From the NCBI GenBank assembly GCA_025462985.1, contig JAOAPP010000313.1, forward strand, positions 1 through 7,282: 7,282 nt of DNA, written 5' to 3'. Source of the stretch: Bryobacterales bacterium (GTDB lineage Bacteria > Acidobacteriota > Terriglobia > Bryobacterales > Bryobacteraceae). Of this stretch, positions 1 to 6,895 are shown one piece after another. The translations under genes were made by a program, and so were the position numbers. The notes beneath the pieces were generated by a model. That model was not told where the DNA came from, ran no database searches, and saw only the letters and a list, made by a program, of their open reading frames with translations. The stretch's first letter is position 1. Each line of letters starts with the position of its first letter.

Positions 1-580
1 TGGTGAACGGAAGAGTGCCGATCCTGGCAAGAAGAATACGGCGCTGATGAGCTCCATTGCGAAAGCCATGACCGACGAAGAAATCTCGGAAGCGGCCAAT
101 TACTTTGGATCGATGAAGTGGACGCCGTGGATCAAGGTGGTGGAGACCGAGAGCGTCCCCAAGGTGTACACCTCAGTCGGGATGTATATGCCGCTGCCAG
201 GCAACGAAAAGGAGCCAATCGGCGAGCGGATTATCGAGACGCCACAGGATCCCGAAGGCACCGAGATGCTTCGCAATCCGCGGTCGGGGTTTGTGGCATA
301 TGTTCCGGTGGGCAGCATCGAGAAGGGCAAGAAGCTGGTAGATACGGGCGGGGGTAAAACGGTGGCGTGCTCGGTTTGCCATGGAGTCGATTTGCAAGGG
401 ATGGGACCTGTTCCCGGACTTGCTGGACGGTCTCCCAGCTATCTTGTCCGACAGCTGTACGACATGCAGCAAGGAACGAGGCGCGGTGAGTGGACAGAGT
501 TGATGAAGCCCGTAGTTACTAAGTTGAGCCAGGAGGATATGTTGAATATCGCGGCCTATACCGCTTCTTGCAGACCTTAG
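1..580 (+). CDS. Dihaem c-type cytochrome, 5' partial
   Basis: Probable periplasmic electron carrier of the class I / c4-like type. The frame is open to the left edge (first full codon at base 2), so the start lies outside. The ATG at 47 is unlikely to be the start: the stretch beginning LMSSIAKAMTDEEI there mirrors LMKPVVTKLSQEDM near the C-terminus, so this Met looks like the axial haem ligand closing a first cytochrome domain whose CxxCH is off-window. Counting from that Met, a linker (about 24-95) contains WIKVVET and GFVAYVPVGS. The second haem domain follows, with CSVCH at 108-112, GPVPGLAGRSPSY at 120-132 and probable axial Met153. The protein ends at residue 177 with ASCRP; that extra Cys175 is not a haem motif. 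It converges on the nuo operon. I am sure of the cytochrome call; redox partner and exact subfamily are unknown. Confidence 0.9.
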   Translation, partial: GERKSADPGKKNTALMSSIAKAMTDEEISEAANYFGSMKWTPWIKVVETESVPKVYTSVGMYMPLPGNEKEPIGERIIETPQDPEGTEMLRNPRSGFVAYVPVGSIEKGKKLVDTGGGKTVACSVCHGVDLQGMGPVPGLAGRSPSYLVRQLYDMQQGTRRGEWTELMKPVVTKLSQEDMLNIAAYTASCRP

Positions 581-583
581 AGC

Positions 584-620
584 GCCAAATCAAATGGCTG
601 TATAAGAAAAAGTGATTGGC
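584..620 (+). other. Imperfect inverted repeat just after the cytochrome gene
   Basis: GCCAAATCA (584-592) can pair with TGATTGGC (613-620) with one bulged A, enclosing a 20-base A-rich loop. It starts 4 bases after the cytochrome stop codon, where a terminator would be expected, but the + strand that follows is GC-rich with no run of T. It may be a weak or factor-assisted 3' end, or chance. Confidence 0.25.
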
Positions 621-645
621 TCCCGGCCCGAGTGTGCGATAGGAT
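616..645 (+). promoter_or_regulatory. Possible sigma-70-like promoter before the small ORF
   Basis: TTGGCT (616-621) and TAGGAT (640-645) are separated by 18 bases. Each matches 4 of 6 bases of the -35 and -10 consensus. Transcription would begin near 652, giving a leader of under 30 bases before the start at 680. The match is weak; it is listed only because the spacing and the position upstream of a strong ribosome binding site agree. Confidence 0.2.
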
Positions 646-668
646 ACGAGGACATCTCAATTAGCTCT

Positions 669-675
669 AGGAGGG
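669..675 (+). promoter_or_regulatory. Strong Shine-Dalgarno sequence AGGAGGG
   Basis: AGGAGGG is a near-perfect complement to the 16S rRNA 3' end. The AGGAGG core ends 5 bases before the ATG at 680, a normal spacing. No start site of the nuo genes in this window has a match this good. It is the main reason to consider the 25-codon ORF downstream a real gene. Confidence 0.5.
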
Positions 676-679
676 TCCG

Positions 680-757
680 ATGGGAGTGTTTCGCTGGTTA
701 TACCGCAGGGCCGTTGATTTTTTCGCGCTGGAGCCCGTTTACCCGATTAGTCACTAA
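680..757 (+). CDS. Possible 25-residue small protein
   Basis: I do not recognise this peptide. It begins MGVFRWLYRR and ends LEPVYPISH, stopping at TAA 755-757. The N-terminal half is aromatic and basic (four Arg among hydrophobic residues, pattern FRWLYRRAV), followed by DFFAL, so it could form a short amphipathic helix at a membrane. Support is the AGGAGGG just upstream, an ATG start and a weak promoter-like pair. It lies on the same strand as the cytochrome, 99 bases after its stop, so it could also be read through from that gene. Against it are its length, the absence of a recognised homologue, and the chance that the purine-rich stretch is accidental. It could also be a short leader peptide or a gene relic. 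Confidence 0.35.
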   Translation: MGVFRWLYRRAVDFFALEPVYPISH

Positions 758-776
758 CGACCGGAAGAAAAGGGGA

Positions 777-813
777 CCGCGTGCCTGTGAGTTTGGGGGG
801 AATCGGCACGCGG
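777..813 (-). terminator. nuo: Stem-loop, candidate nuo operon terminator
   Basis: CCGCGTGCC (777-785) and GGCACGCGG (805-813) form a perfect 9-bp GC-rich stem around a 19-base loop. On the - strand the stem is followed by TCCCCTTTTCTT, a pyrimidine-rich but interrupted U tract. It lies about 74 bases beyond the nuoH stop, where the end of the operon transcript would be expected. On the + strand no T run follows directly, so it suits nuo better than the cytochrome side, though it could act in both directions. The long loop and imperfect T tract keep this moderate. Confidence 0.5.
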
Positions 814-886
814 CGTCAGGTTGTTGATTTACAGACGAGCGGGTTTGCGCTCCAGGATACGGCAAGTTGCGCAGCTTAACAAACCT

Positions 887-2044
887 TTAGATAAGACCGA
901 GGACCGCGTTGAGTCCGATGGCGCCGATGCCCACCGGGATCAGGTATTTCCAGCCGAACGACATGAGCTGGTCGTAGCGGACGCGAGGCAGCGTGCCGCG
1001 CATCCAAATGAACAGATAGACCAGCACCCCCAGTTTCAGAAAGAACCAGTACAGTCCGGCGAGCGGTTCACGTATCGCCGGAATCAGAAAGACACTGCCC
1101 GCGAGCAGTAATCCGGCCGCGCTCGCCAGGAGCATGGACAATTCGTAGCGGTAGTACATGAATCGCGCGCGGTACACGCAGTAGCCGGCGATGCTGGCGA
1201 AGGTGAAGAACGGCACAAGCGCGTCCAGCGGAAATTGCAGAAAGCCGATGCTGGCGAAAGGCCGAAGCCATCCTCCCAAAAAGAGCGTGACGGCGACAGC
1301 GCAGACGACGAGAATATTCCCCCATTCGGCCAGCATGTAGAGCGCCCAGCGAAAGCCGCTGAATTCGGTGTGATAGCCGGCCACCAACTCGGACTCCGCT
1401 TCGGGGAGATCAAATGGAATGCGATTAGTTTCGGCGATAGCGGCGATGAGAAAGACCACGAACGGGACAATCATCGCGCCGTAGTTCGAGAACAGAATCC
1501 ACCGGTGCGAATGCAGTTGGTAATTGACGATGGCGTTGAGGCTCAAATTGCCGGCTACCATAACTCCTGCGAGCAGTCCTAAGCCCAGAGCCACTTCGTA
1601 GCTGACTAGCTGCGCCGCGCTGCGGAGAGCTCCGAGGAGCGGGTAGTGACTGTTTGAGGACCAGCCGCCGAGGATGATTCCGAGAATGCCCAACGCGGAG
1701 GTGGCGGAAATGAGCAGCACGCCGACGTTGAGATCGGCGATGAAGATTCCGGCACTGAACGGAAGGACGACAAAGCCGAGCAGCGCCGTGACAAACGAGA
1801 TAAGCGGCGCAGCCACGAAGAGCGGCTGATCGGCACGAGCGGGGCGCACGTCTTCCTTCAGCAGGAGTTTCAAAGCGTCGGCGATCGGTTGCAGCAGTCC
1901 GTGCGGGCCGACGCGCATGGGACCGAGACGTTCCTGCAGATCGGCGAGGACTTTTCGTTCCAGCAGAACAAGGTAGCCGACGGCCAAAGGAAATATCGCA
2001 AGAAGAACGAGAGCCGTGAGGGCGTGGGGCAGCCAGGTGTTCAT
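887..2044 (-). CDS. nuoH: NADH-quinone oxidoreductase subunit H
   Basis: Complex I membrane subunit at the heel, linking the peripheral arm and forming part of the quinone chamber. The 385-residue protein carries the family signatures: ERKVLADLQERLGP (29-42), SYEVALGLGLL (148-158), AETNRIPFDLPEAESELVAG (204-223) and LPRVRYDQLM (352-361). The acidic loop after TM5 is intact, including Glu205, Asp212, Glu215, Glu217 and Glu219. Start: the ATG overlaps the nuoN stop as ATGA, and GGAG lies 8 bases upstream. Two oddities stand out. It is the last gene, after nuoN, not before nuoI. It is also longer than the usual roughly 325-350 residues, because about 55-60 residues with two hydrophobic stretches (near 273-290 and 303-322) lie between GGW (257-259) and LYWFFLK (331-337). 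The reading frame is intact, so I see a functional gene. The identity is certain. Confidence 0.97.
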   Translation of the reverse strand: MNTWLPHALTALVLLAIFPLAVGYLVLLERKVLADLQERLGPMRVGPHGLLQPIADALKLLLKEDVRPARADQPLFVAAPLISFVTALLGFVVLPFSAGIFIADLNVGVLLISATSALGILGIILGGWSSNSHYPLLGALRSAAQLVSYEVALGLGLLAGVMVAGNLSLNAIVNYQLHSHRWILFSNYGAMIVPFVVFLIAAIAETNRIPFDLPEAESELVAGYHTEFSGFRWALYMLAEWGNILVVCAVAVTLFLGGWLRPFASIGFLQFPLDALVPFFTFASIAGYCVYRARFMYYRYELSMLLASAAGLLLAGSVFLIPAIREPLAGLYWFFLKLGVLVYLFIWMRGTLPRVRYDQLMSFGWKYLIPVGIGAIGLNAVLGLI

Positions 2045-3474
2045 CCGTTGCGCTCCAGCAGAGTGAGTGCGCCGTGTAGCGCCGGCTGCGGGAAGAGTCC
2101 GATCAACAGTGTGAAGGCGGCGGCTCCGGCCAGCGCGAGCCGAACGCCAAGACTGGCGGCGAGCGGCTGACGGTCCTCGGACGGTTCCAGGTACATCTCT
2201 CGAATCATGCGGAAGTAGAAGTAGAGACTGACGACGATATAGCCGGCAGCAAGAACGGCGAGGGTGATGTGACCGCTTCGCATCAGCGCAGCCAGGATGT
2301 AGTACTTGCCGATGAATCCCGCAGTGGGCGGAACGCCGGCCAGCGAGAGCAACAGAATTGCGAACAGCGCGGCGTGTACGGGATGTTTTCGGGAGAGGCC
2401 GCGGAGATCCGTGAGATCATCGCCCGCGATGCCGTGGTTCCGCAACGAAGTGAGCACGGCGAAGGCGCCGCCGTTCATGATGGCGTACACCAGCAGGTAA
2501 ACGTAGATGCCTTGCAGCCCGAGCGGCGGGCCGGCGATGAAGCCGAGCAGAACGTAGCCGGCGTGCGCGATACCGCTGTATGCGAAGAGGCGCTTGATGC
2601 GCTCCTGGGTGAGCGCGGCGATGCTGCCAATGGTAATGCTCGCGATGCTTGCGAAAACGAGCAGAGGCTGCCAGATGGCGGCGGCTCCGGCCAGCGGACC
2701 GGTAAGCAGGCGGACGAGAACGGCGAAAGCAGCAATCTTGGATGCGACCGAGAGATAGCCGGTGATGGGCGTGGGTGCTCCTTCATAGGCATCCGGCGCC
2801 CAGAAGTGGAACGGGGCGGCGGAGACCTTGAAGAGCATGCCGATGACGACCGTAACGGTTGCGAGTGTAGTGAACGGGTCGGGCTTTACGGCAGCCGCGA
2901 TGTCAGTTAAGGATGTGGATCCGCTGAGCCCGTAGAGCAGTGAAAAACCATACAGGACAAAGGCGGAGGAGAGCGCGCCGAGAAGCATGTATTTCAGCGC
3001 GGCTTCGTTGGAGCGGCGATCGGCTCGGGTGAAGCCGACCAGGATGTAGAAGCTGAGAGAAGTCAGCTCAAGCCCGACAAACAGCGCAATGAGATCCACG
3101 CCGGCAGCCATGAAGTACATGCCGCACTGGGCGAAAAGCGCAAGAGCGTAGTATTCGCCATGGTGCTCGCCCACGAGATCGAGATAGCGGTACGAGATAA
3201 GCAGCAGCGTGACTACTGAGAGCCAGACCAGCGCGTTCGCAAAGAGTGACAGGCCGTCGATGACAATTGCATCCTGAAGAGCGACAACCGGCTGACCGGC
3301 CGATAGAGCCTGCCATTGACGCCAGAGCGAGAGCCCGATCAGGAGAGACCCGGCGAGATTGAACCATGCGAGCCATGCCCGGTTTTCATGTCGTCTGGTC
3401 AGGACATCGAGGATGAGCGTGGCGCACCCGAAGAGCGCCATCAAGACCGGCGGCAGCAGGGCGACATAGTTCAT
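2041..3474 (-). CDS. nuoN: NADH-quinone oxidoreductase subunit N
   Basis: Antiporter-like proton-pumping subunit of complex I, nearest the heel of the membrane arm. The 477-residue length is normal for the family and the chain is hydrophobic throughout, consistent with about 14 membrane helices. The key charged residues are present: TM5 Glu136 in GLELTSL, Lys161 in ALKYMLLGA, TM7 Lys216 in LFKVSAAPFHFWAPDAYEG, TM8 Lys246 in ASKIAAF, and TM12 Lys390 in GFIGKYY. They correspond to E. coli Glu133, Lys158, Lys217, Lys247 and Lys395. The ATG overlaps the nuoM stop by 4 bases (ATGA), with AGGAG 10 bases upstream inside nuoM. Its own stop overlaps the nuoH start in the same way. Both junctions suggest translational coupling. 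The identity is certain. Confidence 0.97.
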   Translation of the reverse strand: MNYVALLPPVLMALFGCATLILDVLTRRHENRAWLAWFNLAGSLLIGLSLWRQWQALSAGQPVVALQDAIVIDGLSLFANALVWLSVVTLLLISYRYLDLVGEHHGEYYALALFAQCGMYFMAAGVDLIALFVGLELTSLSFYILVGFTRADRRSNEAALKYMLLGALSSAFVLYGFSLLYGLSGSTSLTDIAAAVKPDPFTTLATVTVVIGMLFKVSAAPFHFWAPDAYEGAPTPITGYLSVASKIAAFAVLVRLLTGPLAGAAAIWQPLLVFASIASITIGSIAALTQERIKRLFAYSGIAHAGYVLLGFIAGPPLGLQGIYVYLLVYAIMNGGAFAVLTSLRNHGIAGDDLTDLRGLSRKHPVHAALFAILLLSLAGVPPTAGFIGKYYILAALMRSGHITLAVLAAGYIVVSLYFYFRMIREMYLEPSEDRQPLAASLGVRLALAGAAAFTLLIGLFPQPALHGALTLLERNG

Positions 3475-4970
3475 GGATGGAACGCTCCTGCCTGAGCTTG
3501 TCCGACGAGAGCATGGACCGCAGGCTGCAAGATGCGGAAGAGCGGCGCCGGATAGATGCCAATGGCGAAGGCCAGCACCACCAGGGGGAGCACGATGAGG
3601 CGCTCGCGCGCGGTGAGATCGGGCAGATGGCGGTTGACGTCGTACTTGACGGGACCCATCATGGTGCGTTGGTACAGCCAGAGCAGATAGGACGCGCTGA
3701 GAACGATACCAATCACGCCGACAGTCGCCCAGACACGGTTGACCGCGAAGGCGCCCGACAGGATGGTGAACTCGCCGATGAAGCCGTTCAGCAGCGGAAG
3801 CCCGGCGGAACTAAAAACGGTAATGGCGAACACGGTGGCGAACACGGGCATGACCTGCGCGAGGCCGCCGTAATCCGCGATTTCGCGCGTGTGGCGTCGT
3901 TCGTATATAAATCCGACGAGCAGAAAAAGCAGGCCGGTGGAGATGCCGTGGCTCACTTGCTGGATGACGCTGCCAGTGATCCCGTTGTAGTTGAGCGCAA
4001 AGATACCGAGGGTGCAGAAGCCAAGATGGCTGATGGAGGAATATGCGACGAGTTTTTTCCAGTCGCGCTGCATGAGGCAGACGAGCGCGCCGTAGATGAT
4101 GGCAATGAGCGAAAGCACGGCCATGGTGGTGACGATTGCTGGGGTGCTGCAGGCTGCGGGAACCAGAGGCAGCGAGAAACGGATGAAACCGTAGGTTCCC
4201 ATCTTCAGCATCAGACTAGCGAGGAGCACGGAGCCTGCAGTAGGAGCTTCGACGTGCGCGTCCGGCAGCCAGGTGTGCAACGGGAACATCGGCACTTTCA
4301 CCGCGAAGCCGAGAAAGAGTCCCCAGAAAATCCATTGCTGAACGTGCAGCGGTAGATTGGCCGACATCAGCTTCGTGAGCTCAAACGTATAGACGCCGGT
4401 CGCCTGCCCATACTGGAAGTAGATTGCGAGAAACCCAAGCAGGAGAAAGACGCTGCCGAGCAGCGTGTAGAGGAAGAACTTGATAGCAGCGTAGGAGCGG
4501 CGCTCCCCTCCATAGATGCCGATGATGAAGTACATCGGAATGAGAACCGTGTCCCAGAAGAGGTAGAAGAGGAACAGATCGAGCGAGGTGAAGACGCCGA
4601 TGAGGCCTGATTCAAGCAGCAGGATCATGGCGTAGAAAAGACGCGGACGTTCAGAGATGCTGTTCCAGGAGGCTCCGATGGCAAGCAGCGAGACGAGCGT
4701 GGTGAGGAGGACAAGCAGCAGACTGATGCCGTCGAGTCCGATGAGGTACTGCGCCCCGATTGCGGGTATCCAGGACGCGCGTTCCACGTACTGGAATCCT
4801 GGGCTGCCGGTTTGGAAGCCGGGCAGCAGCAGGAGCGAGAAGCCGAATGTCACAGCGGCCACAAGAGCGGCAAATCCGCGGAGAACGCGAACGCTCGGCG
4901 GCAGAAGCAGAAGCCCGAGCATACCGGCGAGCGGAAGAAACAGAACAAGACTGAGCAGATGAGCGGTCAT
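3471..4970 (-). CDS. nuoM: NADH-quinone oxidoreductase subunit M
   Basis: Middle antiporter-like proton pump of the complex I membrane arm, 499 residues, normal length. Signatures seen are YAAIKFFLYTLLGS (160-173), KVPMFPLHTWLPDAHVEAPT (225-244), KLVAYSSISHLGF (306-318) and NGFIGEF (395-401). The pump lysines Lys225 (TM7) and Lys256 (TM8) and TM12 Glu400 are in place, matching E. coli Lys234, Lys265 and Glu407. At the TM5 position, where E. coli has Glu144, this protein has Asp140 in FWDTVLIPMY. That is conservative but at an essential site. The ATG at 4970 lies 11 bases after the nuoL stop and has no visible Shine-Dalgarno sequence, so initiation probably depends on ribosomes finishing nuoL. 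The stop overlaps the nuoN start. The identity is certain. Confidence 0.97.
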   Translation of the reverse strand: MTAHLLSLVLFLPLAGMLGLLLLPPSVRVLRGFAALVAAVTFGFSLLLLPGFQTGSPGFQYVERASWIPAIGAQYLIGLDGISLLLVLLTTLVSLLAIGASWNSISERPRLFYAMILLLESGLIGVFTSLDLFLFYLFWDTVLIPMYFIIGIYGGERRSYAAIKFFLYTLLGSVFLLLGFLAIYFQYGQATGVYTFELTKLMSANLPLHVQQWIFWGLFLGFAVKVPMFPLHTWLPDAHVEAPTAGSVLLASLMLKMGTYGFIRFSLPLVPAACSTPAIVTTMAVLSLIAIIYGALVCLMQRDWKKLVAYSSISHLGFCTLGIFALNYNGITGSVIQQVSHGISTGLLFLLVGFIYERRHTREIADYGGLAQVMPVFATVFAITVFSSAGLPLLNGFIGEFTILSGAFAVNRVWATVGVIGIVLSASYLLWLYQRTMMGPVKYDVNRHLPDLTARERLIVLPLVVLAFAIGIYPAPLFRILQPAVHALVGQAQAGAFHP

Positions 4971-4981
4971 TCGAAGCGCGG

Positions 4982-6895
4982 TCAGCGGCTGAAACAGTAG
5001 CCGAGGGCGGCGAGGACTCCTACAAGAAAGAGAAGCGCGTATGTCTGGACGAAGCCAGACTGCAGAGCGCGGGAAGGCCAGGATAGAAAGCGAGTGATGT
5101 CGGCGACGGCGCGTACGATGGCGTCGATGACAAAGCGGTCCGACCAGCCAAGACCGGCGGCAGCGCTCCTGGCGACGGAAGCTGTGCCGCGCACGGCTCC
5201 GTCGATCAGGGCTGCATCGGCAACAGCGGCGCCTGCAGCAGTTCGAAGGACGACACCTTCGACAAGGTGTTCCTCGAAGACGGCGTCAATGAACCAGCGA
5301 TTGCGGAGAAGGCTGGCCACAGGGGCAAAACGCTCGTCCAGAGAAGCGCGCGCGTCGGGGCGGCGGATGTAGTAATACCAGGCGAGCGCGAGGCCGGAAC
5401 AGGCGAGCACGCCCGAGGAGATCATAATGCCCCAGGCGCTCCAGCGGATGGGAACAAAGCCCCAGCCGACAACGACACAACAGACAGACAGCACGACGAG
5501 AGGAATGCGCATGCTGACGGGGGCTTCGTGGGGCGCGAGGCGGTGGCTGGGCGGCTCCCCGAAGAAAGCGAGCGACATCAGACGCCAGGAGTAAAGCGCA
5601 GTCAAGAGCGTAGTGACGATTCCACAGGCGGTGACAAAAAGATGGCCCGATTCGAATCCGGCTTCGAGGATCAGCTCCTTTGAGAAAAAGCCGGAGAGGC
5701 CGGGAAGCCCCGCCAGACTGAGCGAGGCGATGCACATGGTCCAGAAGGTGACCGGCAGTTCCTTGCGAAGGCCGCCCATGCGCTTGAGGCTTTGTTCTCC
5801 GTGCATGGCATGAATGACGGAGCCCGCGCCAAGAAACAGCAGCGATTTGAAAAACGCGTGCGTGACGACGTGATACATGGCGGCGCGATCGGCACCGATG
5901 CCGAGAGCAATAAACATGAAGCCGATCTGGCTGATGGTGGAGTAGGCAAGAACGCGCTTGATGTCATCTTCGACCAGGGCTACACTCGCCGCGAAGACGG
6001 CCGTGACGGCGCCGAGCACAGCGGCTCCCATGCCGACTTCCGGCGCAAGCAGGAACAGGAAATTGGAGCGCGCCAGCAGATAAACGCCCGCGCAGACCAT
6101 GGTGGCCGAATGGATGAGAGCGGAGACGGGTGTCGGGCCTTCCATTGCATCCGGCAGCCAGATATGAAGTGGGAACTGGGCAGACTTACCCACCGCTCCG
6201 ATAATGAGCATGGCGCAGATGAGCTGCAGTGTTCCGTGCGGGATACTCATCGCGGCGGAGGCCACGGCGGTAAACGTGGTCGATCCGCATGACAGCGCGA
6301 TGGCGATGATCCCCAGGATAAGACCGGCATCCCCCACACGGTTGACGATGAAGGCTTTGGTAGCGGCCTGGGCAGCCTTGGGCCGCTCAAAATGATATCC
6401 AATGAGCAGATAGCTGGCAAGGCCGACGCTTTCCCAACCGGCGAAGAGCAGCAGGTAGCTCCCGGCGGTGATCAGCAGCTTCATCATCGCGGTGAAGAAG
6501 AGCAATTCGCCGAAGTAGCGGTGCTGATCACGCTCCTCACGCATGTAGCCGAGGGAGAAAATCATGACCATGAGGCTCACGACCCCGACAAGCATCAGGA
6601 TCCAGGAACTGAGCCAGTCCAGCTGAAAGCTAAAAGCCGGCCCGAAGCCGGGGATCCAGTCCCCTCCTTGCATCGCAATGGTGTGATGGTTCCGCGTGCC
6701 CGCAGCCGCGACTGTGGAGAGGATCAGCGAGCAAGCCACAAAAAAGACGGCAACCAAGCCGGGCCAGCGCTTCGGGGCCTCTTGCATAGAACTCCGCAGG
6801 CGGCCGCCGAAGAAGAGAACGGTCATACCAAGAAACGGGAGCAACAGCGTCGCCTGCAGGGCGTAGCTCGCGAGCGGATTCGTGGGATCTACCAT
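4982..6895 (-). CDS. nuoL: NADH-quinone oxidoreductase subunit L
   Basis: Distal antiporter-like proton pump of complex I, 637 residues, close to the usual length. The antiporter core shows TM5 Glu155 in GWESVGLASYLLIGY, Asp189 in NRVGDAG, TM7 Lys237 in GKSAQFPLHIWLPDAMEGPT, His262 in ALIHSATMV, TM11 Lys350 in HAFFKSLLFLGAG, and TM12 Lys406-Glu407 in GFFSKE. These match E. coli Glu144, Asp178, Lys229, His254, Lys342 and Lys399. After the core come a polar stretch and an Ala-rich helical region (about 515-605, with WFIDAVFEE and ALIDGAVRG), fitting the lateral helix that runs along the arm, then a final membrane helix (about 613-634). The ATG at 6895 overlaps the nuoK end by 7 bases. It is the only ATG before the upstream in-frame TGA, and there is no clear ribosome site. 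The identity is certain. Confidence 0.97.
   Translation of the reverse strand: MVDPTNPLASYALQATLLLPFLGMTVLFFGGRLRSSMQEAPKRWPGLVAVFFVACSLILSTVAAAGTRNHHTIAMQGGDWIPGFGPAFSFQLDWLSSWILMLVGVVSLMVMIFSLGYMREERDQHRYFGELLFFTAMMKLLITAGSYLLLFAGWESVGLASYLLIGYHFERPKAAQAATKAFIVNRVGDAGLILGIIAIALSCGSTTFTAVASAAMSIPHGTLQLICAMLIIGAVGKSAQFPLHIWLPDAMEGPTPVSALIHSATMVCAGVYLLARSNFLFLLAPEVGMGAAVLGAVTAVFAASVALVEDDIKRVLAYSTISQIGFMFIALGIGADRAAMYHVVTHAFFKSLLFLGAGSVIHAMHGEQSLKRMGGLRKELPVTFWTMCIASLSLAGLPGLSGFFSKELILEAGFESGHLFVTACGIVTTLLTALYSWRLMSLAFFGEPPSHRLAPHEAPVSMRIPLVVLSVCCVVVGWGFVPIRWSAWGIMISSGVLACSGLALAWYYYIRRPDARASLDERFAPVASLLRNRWFIDAVFEEHLVEGVVLRTAAGAAVADAALIDGAVRGTASVARSAAAGLGWSDRFVIDAIVRAVADITRFLSWPSRALQSGFVQTYALLFLVGVLAALGYCFSR

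Noticed and set aside
612..827. A 71-codon open frame on the + strand in the gap, starting at 612.
   Set aside because: There is no ribosome binding site at its ATG, the residue pattern is disordered, and it overlaps in another frame the 680-757 ORF, which has a much better start signal.
864..877. Imperfect palindrome AAGTTGCGCAGCTT near the nuoH stop.
   Set aside because: The stem would be about 5 bp with a wobble pair and no T run follows on either strand; too weak for a terminator.
781..879. A 32-codon frame starting with GTG after AGGGGA, ending just before the nuoH 3' end.
   Set aside because: It starts inside the stem-loop, uses a non-ATG start and has no recognisable sequence. The purine run is part of the T-rich tract of the terminator on the other strand, which explains it better.
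821..1111. A 96-codon open frame on the + strand running into nuoH from the right side of the gap.
   Set aside because: Most of it is antisense to the conserved nuoH C-terminus; the product is charged and without motif.
2269..2910. A 213-codon open frame on the + strand opposite nuoN.
   Set aside because: Same explanation: a low-complexity charged translation opposite a conserved membrane protein, with no motif.
3477..4355. A 292-codon open frame on the + strand opposite nuoM.
   Set aside because: It is antisense to an unambiguous nuoM. The product is rich in Asp, Glu, Arg, His and Gly, as expected for the complement of hydrophobic codons in GC-rich DNA. No domain is recognisable.
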